A stretch of 64,000 nt of DNA from Actinokineospora terrae (GCF_900111175.1 NZ_FOGI01000003.1:287141-351140); one strand, 5' to 3'. Shown: positions 52,501-61,163, numbered from the stretch's first letter. Notes: generated from the letters alone by a model not told the origin. Made by a program: numbers and translations.

Positions 52501-55500
52501 ACAGGTCGTCCGGGGAGCTGACGCCACCGGGGTAGCGGCAGGCCATGCCGATGATCGCGATCGGCTCGTTGGGGTCCGATGTGGTGGGTTCCTGCTCTGG
52601 CGCGCGCAGGTCACCGGCGAGGTGGTCGGCGAGCGCTTTCGCGGTGGGGTAGTCGAAGACGAGGGTGGCGGGCAGCGGCAGGCCGGTGGCGTTGACCAGG
52701 CGGTCGCGCAGTTCGACGGCGGTGAGCGAGTCGAACCCGAGGTCGTTGAACGGGCGGGTCGGCTCGATCGCCTCGGCGTCGCGGTGACCGAGGACGGTGG
52801 CCGCGCTGGTGCGGACGAGCGTGAGCAAGTCGCCCGGGTCGACTGGCTTCACCTCGGGCGCGGCGGCCTGCTCGGTGAACTCGGCGAGCAGCGGGCTGGG
52901 GCGGGACGTGGTGAACGCCGGGGTGAACCGGGACCAGTCGACGTCGGCGACGGTGACCGTGGTGTCGCCGTGGTCGAGGGCTTTCGCCAGTGCCGCGACG
53001 GCCAGTTCGGGGTCCATGGCGGACAGTCCGCGACGGCGCAGGTACTCCTCGGCGTCCTCGGTGACCAGCATGCCGTCACCGGCCCACGGTCCCCACGCGA
53101 CGGAGGTGACGGGGAGGTCGCGGGCGCGGCGGTGCTCGGCGAGGCCGTCGAGGTAGGCGTTCGCGGCGGAGTAGGCGGCCTGGTTGCCGCTTCCCCAGGT
53201 GGCGGCGATGGAGGAGAAGAGGACGAGGTGGGCGGCGGGCAGGAGTTCGTGCAGGTTCTTGGCGCCGGTCGCCTTGGCGCGCAGGACGTCGGCGAACTCA
53301 CCGAGGCCGGTCTCGCCCAGCGGTACGGCTTCGACCATGCCCGCGGTGTGGAGGACGGCTGTGACGCCGTGGCCCGCGATGGCGTCGGCCAGGGCTTCGC
53401 GGTCGGCGATGTCGCAGGACTTGATGGTGACGCGGTCGCCGTGCCTGGCCAGGAGTTCCTGCGCGCGCGGGGCATCGAGGCCGCTGCGGCTGAGCAGGAG
53501 GAGGTGTTCGGCACCCCGGTCGAGAGCCAGGTCGGCGGCGCGGGCGGCGAGGGCGCCGGTACCGCCGGTGATGAGAACGGTTCCCTCTGCGTGCCAGGGG
53601 TTCGCCGCGCCCGCTGTCGCTCTGGTGAGTCTGCGGGCGTAGACGCCGGAGCCGCGGATGGCGACCTGGTCCTCTACGTGGGTGACGGTGGCGACCAGGC
53701 GGGTGGCTGCGCGGGAGTCGAGCGTGTCGGGGAGGTCGACCAGCCCGCCCCAGCGGCCGGGGAACTCCAGGGCGGCGACCCGGCCCAGGCCCCAGAGCGC
53801 GGCCTGGTCGGCGTCCACGGGCTGGTCAGCCCGTCCAACGGACTGGGCTCCCCTGGTCACGAACCACAGTGGGGCGGTGTTGCCCGCGTCGCCGAGCGCC
53901 TGGATGAGCAGCACCGGCAGCGCCAAGGCCGCGGGGAGGTCCGGGTACTCGGGGTGCGCCCCGCTGAGGGTGCCCGCGATGACGCCGTCGAACTCGCCCA
54001 AGACCTGCTGCGCGAGGCTCCAGCGGTCGGTCTCGTCGCCGGTGAGGTCGAGTTCGACGACCTCGGCGCCGTGCCCGCGCAGGGCGTCGCGGACGTCCTG
54101 CGGGCACGCGACGGCCAGCCAGGTGCCGAGGTCGGCCCGTTCCGGCTCCTGCACCGGGGTCCAGGTGGTCCGGTACCGCCATGAGTCCACAGTGGATCGG
54201 TCGCCCCTGCTCCGCCGCCACGCGGTCAGCGCGGGCAGGACGGCGTCGAGGGTGTCCTGCTCCAGGTCGAGGCTGGCCGCCAGCGCGCTGACGTCCCCGT
54301 GTTCGACCGCCGCCCAGAACGCGCGCTCGTCGTCAGCGCCCTCGATGACCGCGGGGAAGGTGTCCAGCCAGAACCGCTGCCGCTGGAACGGGTAGGTGGG
54401 CAGGTCCGCGGGCACGCCGCCGCCGATGACGTCCGCCCAGCGGACCTCTGTGCCACGCACCCACACCCCGGCAAGGGCCCGGACCGCGCTCTCGACCTCG
54501 CCGTGGCCTGCCCGCAGCACCGGCGCCGCGTGCCCCTCGACGAGGGCGCTCAGCACCCCATCGGGGCCCAGCTCCACGAAGTCGGCGACCTGCCCGGCGA
54601 CCGCGTCGCCGAACCGCACCGTCTCGCGGACCTGCCGGACCCAGTACTCGGCCGCGTCAACCCTGGCCCCTGTCGCCGTGGGGACCATCCTGATCACCGG
54701 CTCGTGGTAGGTCACGGTGGCGGCGACCTGGGCGAACTCGGCGAGCATCGCGTCCATGTGGTGCGAGTGGAAGGCGTGCGAGACCCGCAGGGACTTCGTG
54801 CGCCGGGATTGTTCACCAAAACTACGATTCAACTGTTCAACAATCCCACGATCCCCCGATAGGACAATCGAACGATCCGAGTTGACCGCCGCCAGGTCGA
54901 CGCCCGCGGGCAGGCCATCGGGGAACGCGATCGCCAGGTCGGCCTCGGAGATCTCGACCGCCAGCATCGCCCCGTCCAGCGGGAGGGCCTGCATGAGCCG
55001 AGCCCGCGCGGCGACCATGGCACATGCGTCGTCCAGCGAGAGGACCCCGGCGACGTGGGCAGCCGCGAGTTCGCCGATCGAGTGCCCGATGACCAGGTCC
55101 GGCGCCAGCCCCCACGACTCCAGTAGCCGGAACAGCGCCACCTGCAACGCGAACAGCGCGGGCTGGGCGTTGCCGGTCTGGTCGAGGTCGTCCCCGAACG
55201 GCACCCGGGTGACGACGGCGTCGTAGGCCTCGGCGAACACCGGGTAGGCGGACCGCAGCTCCTCGCCCATCCCCGGCCGCTGCGAACCCTGCCCCGTGAA
55301 CAGGTACCCCAGCCTGCGCGGCTCGGCGATCCCGCGCGCGACGGTGTCGCCGTCGAGCACGACTGCCCGGTGCCCCAACGCCGCCCGGCCGACCGCCAAG
55401 GTATGGGCTACGTCGGAAGCGTTCTGCGACAAGGCATTCAGCGCGCCTAGCTGGGCGTCGAGTGCTGCCTCGGTCTTGCCGGACACCACCCAGGGCGCCA

Positions 55501-58500
55501 CGACGGCGGGTCGGCTGGACTCCTCAGTGCCTTCCGGCGCCTGCTCGATGATCACGTGCGCGTTGGTCCCGCTGACCCCGAACGCGGACACGCCCGCCCG
55601 GCGCACCCGCCCGGCAGGCCACGGCTGGGCCTCGCGGAGCAGTTCCACCGCACCGGCGGTCCAGTCGACGTGCGGGGTGGGCTCGTCCACGTGCAGGGTG
55701 CGCGGCAGGACCCCGTGCCGCATGGCCATGACCATCTTCATGATCCCGGCCATGCCGGACGCGGCCTGCGTGTGGCCGATGTTCGACTTCAGCGACCCCA
55801 GCCACAGCGGCTCGGCCCGGTCCTGGCCGTAGGTCGCCAGCACCGCCTGCGCCTCGATGGGATCGCCGAGCCTGGTCCCCGTCCCATGCCCTTCGACAAC
55901 GTCCACATCGGACGCGGATAGCCCGGCCGACGCCAGGGCCGCCCGGATCACCCGTTGCTGCGAAGGCCCATTCGGCGCTGTCAGGCCATTCGACGCGCCA
56001 TCGGAGTTCACCGCGGACCCGCGCACGACGGCCAGCACGTCGCGCCCCTGCCGCCGCGCCTCGGCCAGCGGCATGACCAGCAGCGCGCCGACCCCCTCGC
56101 CCCAGCCGGTCCCGTCCGCGGCACCCGCGAACGACTTGCACCGCCCGTCACCGGCGAGCCCGTTCTGGCGGCTGAACTCGGAGAAGATGTCCGAGCTGGT
56201 CATCACCGCGACCCCGGCGACGAGTGCCATCCCGCACTCGCCCGCCGCCAACGCCCGCATCGCCAGGTGCAGCGCGACGAGGCTGGACGAGCAGGCAGTG
56301 TCCACAGTGACCGCCGGACCCTCAAGCCCGAAGGTGTAGGCGACCCGGCCCGACATGACACTGCTGGACGTGCCCGTCAGGTAGTGCCCCTCGGACCCGC
56401 CTGCCGTGTTCATCCCGACCCCGTAGCCGGAAGCCGAGGCGCCGACGAACACGCCGGTATCGGTGCCGCGCAACGAGTACGGGTCGATGTTGGCGCGCTC
56501 CAGCACCTCCCACGCGGCCTCCAGCAGCACCCGCTGCTGCGGGTCCATCGAGGCGGCCTCACGCGGGGAGATCCCGAACAGGTCCGCGTCGAAGGTGGTC
56601 GCGTCGTAGACGAACCCGCCCTCCGGCGCGTACGGCCCGTCCACGGTCCAGCCGCGGTCGGTCGGGAAGACGGACACGCCGTCGACCTCGTCGCGGATCA
56701 GCCGCCACAAGGCCTCGGGGCTGTCCACGCCGCCCGGGAAACGGCAGCTCATCCCGACGATGGCCACCCCGTCCGATTCCGCGTGGCCGACCCGGGTCAC
56801 CGCGCTCGCGGTGGTGGTGTCCTCCGGGTGGAGTTCGGCGAGCAGGAAGTCAGCCAGTGCGACCGGGTTCGGGTAGTCGAAAACCGCGGTGGCGGGCAAC
56901 GCGATCCCGGCGACGGCGGTGAGCCGGTTGCGGACCTCGACGGCGGTGACCGAGTCGACGCCCAGGTCTTTGAACGGCCGGTCGGAGTCGACCGGGTCGG
57001 AATAGCCGAGGACCACGGCGGTCTCGTGCCGCACGGCGTCCACGACGAGCCGCCGCCGCTCGGCCGGGGTGCGGTCGGCCAGCGCCCGGACCAGCGGCGC
57101 CCCCGCGGGCACGTCCGAGGCGACGACGACGTCCGGCGCGAACGCGGCGAGCAGCGGGCTGGGCCGCGAGGTGGTGAAGGTCGGGACGAACCTGGTCCAG
57201 TCGATGTCGGCGATGGTCACGGCCGTCTCGCCCGCGTCGACCGCGGCGGCCAGACCGGCGAGGCAGCGCTGCGGCGACATCGGGTTGATGCCCCGGCGCC
57301 TGAGGTACTCGCCCGCACCGCCTCGGGTTGCCATACCGGCGTCCGCCCAGGCTCCCCAGGCGATAGAGGTCGCCTTCAGGCCGCGTGCCTGCCGAGACTC
57401 AGCGAGAGCGTCGAGGTAGGCGTTCGCGGCGGCGTAAGAGGCTTGGTTGCCGCTACCCCAGACTCCGGCAATCGAGGAGAAGAGGACGAAGAGTTCGGCG
57501 TCGCTCAGGAGTGCGTCGAGGTTGGCGGCGCCGAGGACCTTCGCGCGCAGCCCGTCCGCGAACTCGGCAACGTCCGTTTCGTCCAGCGGCACCGAGTGGT
57601 CCACCCCGGCGGCGTGCACGACACCCACCACGGGGTGTGCTGCCAGGACTGCTTCTAGCGACGCCCGGTCAGCGACATCGCACGCCACGACCGGTGCACC
57701 CAGCTCAGCCGATAGCTCTGCCGCGCCCGGGGCGTCCATCCCGCGACGGCTGGCCAGAACGACGGAGGCACCCCTACCGACCAGCCATCGTGCGACCGAG
57801 GCACCCAAGGCCCCAGTGCCGCCGGTGACCAGCACGGGTCCAGCCAGCTTTAGCGGCGCCGTGGCGCGTGGCTCGGCCGATCGCTCCAACCGGCGGCCGA
57901 AGACACTCGACCCACGGACGGATACCTGGTCCTCGCTGCCACCCAGCGCGGCTACCAGCGCGGCGGGGTCGCCTCCGGAAGGCAGGTCAACCAGCCCACC
58001 CCACCGCGTTGGAACCTCTAGCGCCGCGACCCGACCCAGGCCCCACACCTGCGCCTGAACCGGATCGTCCAACCCGCGCGTGACGCACCACAGCGGCGCG
58101 GTTACCCCAGCGTCGCCGAGAGCCTGAACGAGCGTGAGGGTGCCACCGACGCCGACCGTGACCGCGTCGTCGTCGATGTGCGGTCGGTCGTCGAACGCCA
58201 GCAGGGACACCACACCGTCTGGGTAACCGACCTCGCGCATGCGTTCGGCCAACGTCCACCGGTCAAGGTCATCGTCCGCGAGCACGATCTCGACCGCTTC
58301 GACGCCTCTAGCCGCCAACGCGTCAAGGCACCACTGTCCGTCCACGCCCTCGGTCCGCACCACGGCCCAGGTCCCTATCGCGCCCTGTCCGGGCGTGAAC
58401 GGTTTCCAGTCGACCCGGTAGCGCCAGGACTCGGCCGCGACGACGGGGGCCGATAGCCAGTAGTGCTGCCGCTGGAACGGGTACGTCGGTAGGTCTACCT

Positions 58501-61117
58501 GCACACCACCAGCGGCGAAGACCGACCAGTCGACCCGCACACCCGCGACGTGCGCCTCAGCGACGGCGGTGATCCAGCGGCGCAGGTCACCCTCGTCGCG
58601 GCGCAACGTGCCCAATGCGACGGCGGCCGTGTCCTGCAGGCCGACGGTGAGCACCGGGTGCGGGCTGACCTCGATGAACACGGTGTGCCCTGCCGCCAGC
58701 ACCGCCGAAGTGGCCTGGTCGAACCGCACTGTTTCCCGCAGGTTGCGATACCAGTAGGCCGAGTCGAGCGCGGTCGTGTCGACGATGTCGCCGGTGACCG
58801 CCGAGTAGAACGGCACCTCGGCCGACCTGGGGGTCAGACCGGCGAAGTCCAGCCGGTCGCGCAGCCGCTCGACGTGTGCGGAGTGCGACGCGTAGTCCAC
58901 TGGCACCCGCCGCGCGCGCACGCCCGCGTCCTCGCAGTGCGCCAACAGCTCGTCCAGCCCGGTAACGTCACCGGACACCACAGTGGACTGCGGCCCGTTG
59001 ACCGCGGCCACCGACAGGCCCGGCCACCGCTGCACCAGCGTGGCGGCCTCCTCGTGCGGTAGGGCGAGCGACACCATGCCGCCGGTCCCACCGAGGACCT
59101 CGGCGATCGCCCGGCTACGCAGGGCCACCACCCGCGCGCCGTCGGCCAGGCTCAGCGCCCCGGCGACCACCGCCGCCGCGATCTCCCCCTGCGAGTGCCC
59201 GACCACGGCCGCGGGCGTCACCCCGACCGAGCGCCACAGCTCGGCCAGCGACACCATCACCGCCCACAGCACGGGCTGGACCACGTCGACCCGGTCCAGG
59301 TCGCCCGCGCGGACGACGTCGAGCAGCGACCAGTCGACGTACGGCGACAGCGCGTGCGCGCACTCGGCCAGCCGCGCGGCGAACACCGGCGAACCGGCCA
59401 GCAACCCGGTCGCCATGCCCGCCCACTGCGAGCCCTGACCTGGGAAGACGAACACCGGGGCTGCCTCGGAGCGGGCGACCCCGGTGATCACGTTCACCGC
59501 GGACCCGGCGCGCTCGACGGCGGCGAGACCGGCGCGGAGTTCGTCGACCGAGGTGCCGACGACGACGGCGCGGTGCTCCAACCCGGCGCGGCCGGTGGCC
59601 AGCGACCAGGCGATGTCGACCGGCCGTTCGTCCACACCGGACAGAGCGGCCGCCGCGGCGCGCAGGGCGTCGCCGGTGCGGGCGGCGACCGGCCAGGCCA
59701 CGACGGCGGGCGGCGCGACCGGGGCGGCCTCGGCGGGCTCGAGTTCGGCTTCCTCGATCACGATGTGCGCGTTGGTGCCGCTGACGCTGAACGACGACAC
59801 CCCGGCGCGGCGCGGGCGCTCGGGGTCGCGCGGCCACGGCGACGGCTCGGTGAGCAGCTCGACCGCCCCGGCAGCCCAGTCCACGTGCGGGGTGGGGGTG
59901 TCGACGTGCAGGGTCTTGGGCAGCAGGTCGTTCTGCAGCGCCTGGACGACCTTGATGATCCCGGCGGCACCCGCGGCGGCCTGGGAGTGGCCGAGGTTGG
60001 ACTTCACGGATCCGAGCCGCAGCGGACGGTCGCGGTCCTGCCCGTAGGTGGCCAGCAGCGCCTGCGCCTCGATGGGATCACCGAGGGTTGTACCGGTGCC
60101 GTGCGCCTCAACGGCATCGACGTCGGCCGGGGCAAGACGGGCGTTGGCGAGCGCAGCGCGGATGACCCGCTCTTGGGAGGGGCCGTTGGGTGCCGTCAGT
60201 CCGTTAGAGGCTCCGTCGGAGTTGACTGCCGTGCCGCGCACTACAGCGAGGACCCGGTGCCCTCGCGCCTTCGCGTCGGCGAGCCGCTCTACGACCAGCA
60301 CGCCCGCGCCCTCGGCCCACCCGGTCCCGTCAGCGGCGGCGGCGAAGGCCTTGCAGCGGCCGTCAGCGGCTAGGCCCTTCTGGCGGCTGAACTCGGTGAA
60401 GATGCCCGGGGAGGTCATCACGGTGACGCCACCGGTCAGCGCCAGATCGCATTCGCCGGCGCGCAATGCCTGCACAGCCAGGTGAAGTGCGACAAGGCTG
60501 CTGGAGCAGGCAGTGTCAACGGTGACGGCAGGGCCTTCTAGCCCCAGGGTGTAGGCGACCCGGCCGGAGACGACGCTAGGGGCGTTACCGGTGAGCAGGT
60601 GGCCTTCGGCACCTGGCGGTAACTCGCGAAGGCCAGCGCCGTAAGCGGAAGACGACGAACCGATGAACACGCCGGTACGGCTACCGCGCAACGACAGCGG
60701 GTCGAAACCGGAGCGCTCCACGGCTTCCCACGCGGTCTCCAGCAAGATGCGCTGCTGGGGGTCCATCGCGACCGCTTCGCGCGGGGAGATGCCGAACAGG
60801 GTGGCGTCGAACTCGGCGGCGGAGTGGACGAACCCGCCCTCACGCGCGTAACTGGTGCCCGGCGCGTCGGGGTCGTCGTCGAACACGACGTCCCACCCGC
60901 GGTCGGTGGGGAACGGCGAGACCCCGTCCCGCCCCTGCGCGACCAGGTCCCACAGCTGCTCCGGGGAGGTGACCCCGCCCGGGTAGCGGCAGGCCATGCC
61001 CACGATGGCGATCGGCTCGTGCGGCCTGTCCTCGGCCACCCGCAGTCGGCGGCGGGCCTGGCGCAGGTCGGCGGTGAGGCGCTTGAGGTATTCCAGATAC
61101 TTCTTCTCGTCAGTCAC
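46514..61117 (-). CDS. PKS B: modules B1-B3, the last fully reducing
   Basis: This 4867-residue PKS has domain order docking helix / KS-AT-KR-ACP / KS-AT-KR-ACP / KS-AT-DH-ER-KR-ACP / docking tail (DAVFDFIDKELGVS). AT motifs give methylmalonyl (DYASHS), malonyl (SHAFHSH) and methylmalonyl (DYASHS). B1 and B2 KRs are A1 type; B3 carries the only ER in the window. The start is GTG at 61117, which opens the helix TDEKKYLEYLKRLTADLRQARRRL and has GGAGAAGG nine to ten bases upstream; a reading 12 codons longer has no such support. It is the first gene after a hairpin and a promoter-like element in the 247-bp gap behind PKS A, so it probably heads a 53-kb operon running down to the OleD-like glycosyltransferase. 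Confidence 0.95.
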   Translation of the reverse strand: MTDEKKYLEYLKRLTADLRQARRRLRVAEDRPHEPIAIVGMACRYPGGVTSPEQLWDLVAQGRDGVSPFPTDRGWDVVFDDDPDAPGTSYAREGGFVHSAAEFDATLFGISPREAVAMDPQQRILLETAWEAVERSGFDPLSLRGSRTGVFIGSSSSAYGAGLRELPPGAEGHLLTGNAPSVVSGRVAYTLGLEGPAVTVDTACSSSLVALHLAVQALRAGECDLALTGGVTVMTSPGIFTEFSRQKGLAADGRCKAFAAAADGTGWAEGAGVLVVERLADAKARGHRVLAVVRGTAVNSDGASNGLTAPNGPSQERVIRAALANARLAPADVDAVEAHGTGTTLGDPIEAQALLATYGQDRDRPLRLGSVKSNLGHSQAAAGAAGIIKVVQALQNDLLPKTLHVDTPTPHVDWAAGAVELLTEPSPWPRDPERPRRAGVSSFSVSGTNAHIVIEEAELEPAEAAPVAPPAVVAWPVAARTGDALRAAAAALSGVDERPVDIAWSLATGRAGLEHRAVVVGTSVDELRAGLAAVERAGSAVNVITGVARSEAAPVFVFPGQGSQWAGMATGLLAGSPVFAARLAECAHALSPYVDWSLLDVVRAGDLDRVDVVQPVLWAVMVSLAELWRSVGVTPAAVVGHSQGEIAAAVVAGALSLADGARVVALRSRAIAEVLGGTGGMVSLALPHEEAATLVQRWPGLSVAAVNGPQSTVVSGDVTGLDELLAHCEDAGVRARRVPVDYASHSAHVERLRDRLDFAGLTPRSAEVPFYSAVTGDIVDTTALDSAYWYRNLRETVRFDQATSAVLAAGHTVFIEVSPHPVLTVGLQDTAAVALGTLRRDEGDLRRWITAVAEAHVAGVRVDWSVFAAGGVQVDLPTYPFQRQHYWLSAPVVAAESWRYRVDWKPFTPGQGAIGTWAVVRTEGVDGQWCLDALAARGVEAVEIVLADDDLDRWTLAERMREVGYPDGVVSLLAFDDRPHIDDDAVTVGVGGTLTLVQALGDAGVTAPLWCVTRGLDDPVQAQVWGLGRVAALEVPTRWGGLVDLPSGGDPAALVAALGGSEDQVSVRGSSVFGRRLERSAEPRATAPLKLAGPVLVTGGTGALGASVARWLVGRGASVVLASRRGMDAPGAAELSAELGAPVVACDVADRASLEAVLAAHPVVGVVHAAGVDHSVPLDETDVAEFADGLRAKVLGAANLDALLSDAELFVLFSSIAGVWGSGNQASYAAANAYLDALAESRQARGLKATSIAWGAWADAGMATRGGAGEYLRRRGINPMSPQRCLAGLAAAVDAGETAVTIADIDWTRFVPTFTTSRPSPLLAAFAPDVVVASDVPAGAPLVRALADRTPAERRRLVVDAVRHETAVVLGYSDPVDSDRPFKDLGVDSVTAVEVRNRLTAVAGIALPATAVFDYPNPVALADFLLAELHPEDTTTASAVTRVGHAESDGVAIVGMSCRFPGGVDSPEALWRLIRDEVDGVSVFPTDRGWTVDGPYAPEGGFVYDATTFDADLFGISPREAASMDPQQRVLLEAAWEVLERANIDPYSLRGTDTGVFVGASASGYGVGMNTAGGSEGHYLTGTSSSVMSGRVAYTFGLEGPAVTVDTACSSSLVALHLAMRALAAGECGMALVAGVAVMTSSDIFSEFSRQNGLAGDGRCKSFAGAADGTGWGEGVGALLVMPLAEARRQGRDVLAVVRGSAVNSDGASNGLTAPNGPSQQRVIRAALASAGLSASDVDVVEGHGTGTRLGDPIEAQAVLATYGQDRAEPLWLGSLKSNIGHTQAASGMAGIMKMVMAMRHGVLPRTLHVDEPTPHVDWTAGAVELLREAQPWPAGRVRRAGVSAFGVSGTNAHVIIEQAPEGTEESSRPAVVAPWVVSGKTEAALDAQLGALNALSQNASDVAHTLAVGRAALGHRAVVLDGDTVARGIAEPRRLGYLFTGQGSQRPGMGEELRSAYPVFAEAYDAVVTRVPFGDDLDQTGNAQPALFALQVALFRLLESWGLAPDLVIGHSIGELAAAHVAGVLSLDDACAMVAARARLMQALPLDGAMLAVEISEADLAIAFPDGLPAGVDLAAVNSDRSIVLSGDRGIVEQLNRSFGEQSRRTKSLRVSHAFHSHHMDAMLAEFAQVAATVTYHEPVIRMVPTATGARVDAAEYWVRQVRETVRFGDAVAGQVADFVELGPDGVLSALVEGHAAPVLRAGHGEVESAVRALAGVWVRGTEVRWADVIGGGVPADLPTYPFQRQRFWLDTFPAVIEGADDERAFWAAVEHGDVSALAASLDLEQDTLDAVLPALTAWRRSRGDRSTVDSWRYRTTWTPVQEPERADLGTWLAVACPQDVRDALRGHGAEVVELDLTGDETDRWSLAQQVLGEFDGVIAGTLSGAHPEYPDLPAALALPVLLIQALGDAGNTAPLWFVTRGAQSVGRADQPVDADQAALWGLGRVAALEFPGRWGGLVDLPDTLDSRAATRLVATVTHVEDQVAIRGSGVYARRLTRATAGAANPWHAEGTVLITGGTGALAARAADLALDRGAEHLLLLSRSGLDAPRAQELLARHGDRVTIKSCDIADREALADAIAGHGVTAVLHTAGMVEAVPLGETGLGEFADVLRAKATGAKNLHELLPAAHLVLFSSIAATWGSGNQAAYSAANAYLDGLAEHRRARDLPVTSVAWGPWAGDGMLVTEDAEEYLRRRGLSAMDPELAVAALAKALDHGDTTVTVADVDWSRFTPAFTTSRPSPLLAEFTEQAAAPEVKPVDPGDLLTLVRTSAATVLGHRDAEAIEPTRPFNDLGFDSLTAVELRDRLVNATGLPLPATLVFDYPTAKALADHLAGDLRAPEQEPTTSDPNEPIAIIGMACRYPGGVSSPDDLWELVRTGADGMGPFPTDRGWWLDGLYDPDPDNPASSHAHEGGFLYDVADFDAALFGVSPREAVAMDPQQRLLLEASWEAFERAGINPLSLKGSSTGVFAGTNSHDYISLLAEAPEGSEGYLATGSSASVVSGRVAYTFGLEGPAVTVDTACSSSLVALHMAVRALRGGECDMAVAGGVVVMSTPGVFTEFSRQNGVAPNGRCKSYADAADGTGWGEGVGVLVVERLSAARRNGHRVLAVVRGTAVNSDGASNGLTAPNGPSQQRVIRAALADAGLTTSDVDVVEGHGTGTRLGDPIEAQALLATYGQERETPLWLGSVKSNIGHTQAASGVAGVIKMVQAMRHGLLPRTLHVDTPSSQVDWTAGAVRLLTEPVSWTDQGRPRRAGVSSFGVSGTNAHIVLESFSDTEKPAPVERPSVPWVLSADSAEALREQATRLSTAEANSVDIAWTLATTRAALPYRAVAFGEDGLRALADGRQPVGTAKSTGPVFVFPGQGSQWIGMAVDLLGEPAFRDRIEQCERALAPHVDWSLLDVLRGGDLDRVDVVQPVLWAVMVSLAELWISVGVRPAAVLGHSQGEIAAAVVAGGLTLEDGARVVALRAKAIAELLCPQNSPLSDMHRQWEDCCGLGGVEGGMVSLAVPHADARRLIESWPTLSVAAVNGPLSTVVSGDVEALEELLAICAHCDIRAKRIPVDYASHSAHVERVRDRLLTDLAPIIPVTGTIPFHSAVTAAALDTASLDAGYWYDNLRDTVLFEQSAGGLIDAGRTVFLEVSAHPVLTVGLQETLDAKDATGTVLSTLRRGEPGRWLTALAEAYVAGIDVDWTEVLRDWGGRVVDLPTYAFQRRRYWPKPGTSTDVTAAGLVDAAHPLLGAAVPLAGDEGTVWTGRLSLATHPWLADHAVNGAVLLPGTAFVDLALHVGAHVSELTLRAPLVLPERAAIHLQVRSDGTDLTVHSRPEAGGEWTTHATATLSDKAITPEPLAWPPTGEPLNTEGFYAALAEAGYGYGPTFQGLTAAWKSGDDVYAEVELAEPGAFGVHPALLDSALHAASLGGLLGGGTLLPFAWTGVTLHATGATALRVRISPLGADTIAVTATDPHGTPVITIESLALRPFAAARDTESLFRVDWVPVTTGDAVEFTTFDDLTDGPAPAHVLWSPAASDPAAAAQEALVKAQDWAIDERFADSRLVLLTHHAVGTAPGEDVRDLAGAAAHGLFRSAVSENPGRFGIVDLDDHPDSRPALAAALAVDEPQVAIRRGQVLAARLARATAPDLDPRPGTRLDVLGDRTIDNLAFVPDPSRGLGPNEVRVAMRAMGVNFRDVAITLGLVPDQQGMGTEGAGVVLEVGTGVSDVEPGDRVFGVFTTCFGPEAITDRRALARMRPQWSFAEAASVPTPFLTAYYGLVDLGGMAEGDVVLVHAASGGVGMAAVQLARHLGAEPFGTASPAKWSATGLDDAHLASSRSLDFEGRLRHATSGRGFDVVLNSLAGEYVDASLRLLADGGRFIEMGKTDIRAGLPGYRAFDLVEAGPDRLGEILAEVLALFDRGALDLLPITGWDLRQAPAAFRHIAGARHVGKNVLTLPAPIDQSGTVLITGGSGVLAGFLARHLVDVHGVRDVLLVSRSGNAPADMPEQARAIACDVTDREALAKVLADVRLTGVVHAAGVLDDGVLGSLTPDRLAAVLRPKVTAALLLDDLTAAHDLAFFVLYSSASSTLGTAGQANYAAANAVLDALAHRRRARGLPGQSLAWGLWEQASTMTGHLGQAAKARAGATITAEQGMALFDAAISLPDAHLVPINLDLKAVQDVPPLLRGLVRPSAPTRARAGAAKPVDLAERLTRLPEPEQRRTLQDIVRDHAAAVLGHGDAGAVGPERAFKELGFDSLTGVELRNRLAGATGLRLPATLVFDHPTPVDLADRLWGDLVGSGDPDAAAIADLDRLSATVAALPVGALADSAIADRLRALLETVTGGSGVAGRLESASADAVFDFIDKELGVS
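46735..52570 (-). other. Module B3: KS-AT(methylmalonyl)-DH-ER-KR-ACP
   Basis: AT (about 51030-49990) has GHSQGE and DYASHS, with an extra segment of about 25 residues (CPQNSPLSDMHRQWEDCCGL) after ALRAKAIAELL. DH has HAVNGAVLLP and LLDSALHA. ER (about 48650-47740) has the NADPH loop HAASGGVGMAAVQLA and reads LGLVPD where a Tyr marks 2S-type enoylreductases. KR has LDD and [11 protein letters not shown]1. ACP has GFDSL near 46865. Confidence 0.88.
52600..56775 (-). other. Module B2: KS-AT(malonyl)-KR-ACP
   Basis: AT (about 55310-54400) has GHSIGE and SHAFHSHHM. KR has GGTGALA with Ala in place of the last Gly, and TWGSGNQAAYSAANA, so A1. ACP has GFDSL near 52730. An AT-rich patch with an inverted repeat lies inside the AT coding region (54805-54847). 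Confidence 0.86.
54805..54847. repeat. AT-rich 9-bp inverted repeat inside the B2 AT coding region
   Basis: Arms gggattgtt (54805-54813) and aacaatccc (54839-54847) flank 25 bases. The surrounding stretch 54805-54880 is roughly half A+T, against about 28 percent A+T in flanking DNA. It encodes the AT segment between VLSGDRGIVEQLN and EQSRRTKSL with codons rare elsewhere in the gene. Confidence 0.7.
56830..61022 (-). other. Module B1: KS-AT(methylmalonyl)-KR-ACP
   Basis: KS is at about 61020-59750 with DTACSSS. AT (about 59450-58560) has GHSQGE and DYASHS. KR has GGTGALG and VWGSGNQASYAAANA, so A1. ACP reads GVDSVTAVE near 56960. Predicted unit: alpha-methyl, L-hydroxyl. Limits approximate. 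Confidence 0.87.
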
Positions 61118-61163
61118 CCGATGCCACCTTCTCCAGGGCCGACGTCCGCGCACAAAACCCGCC

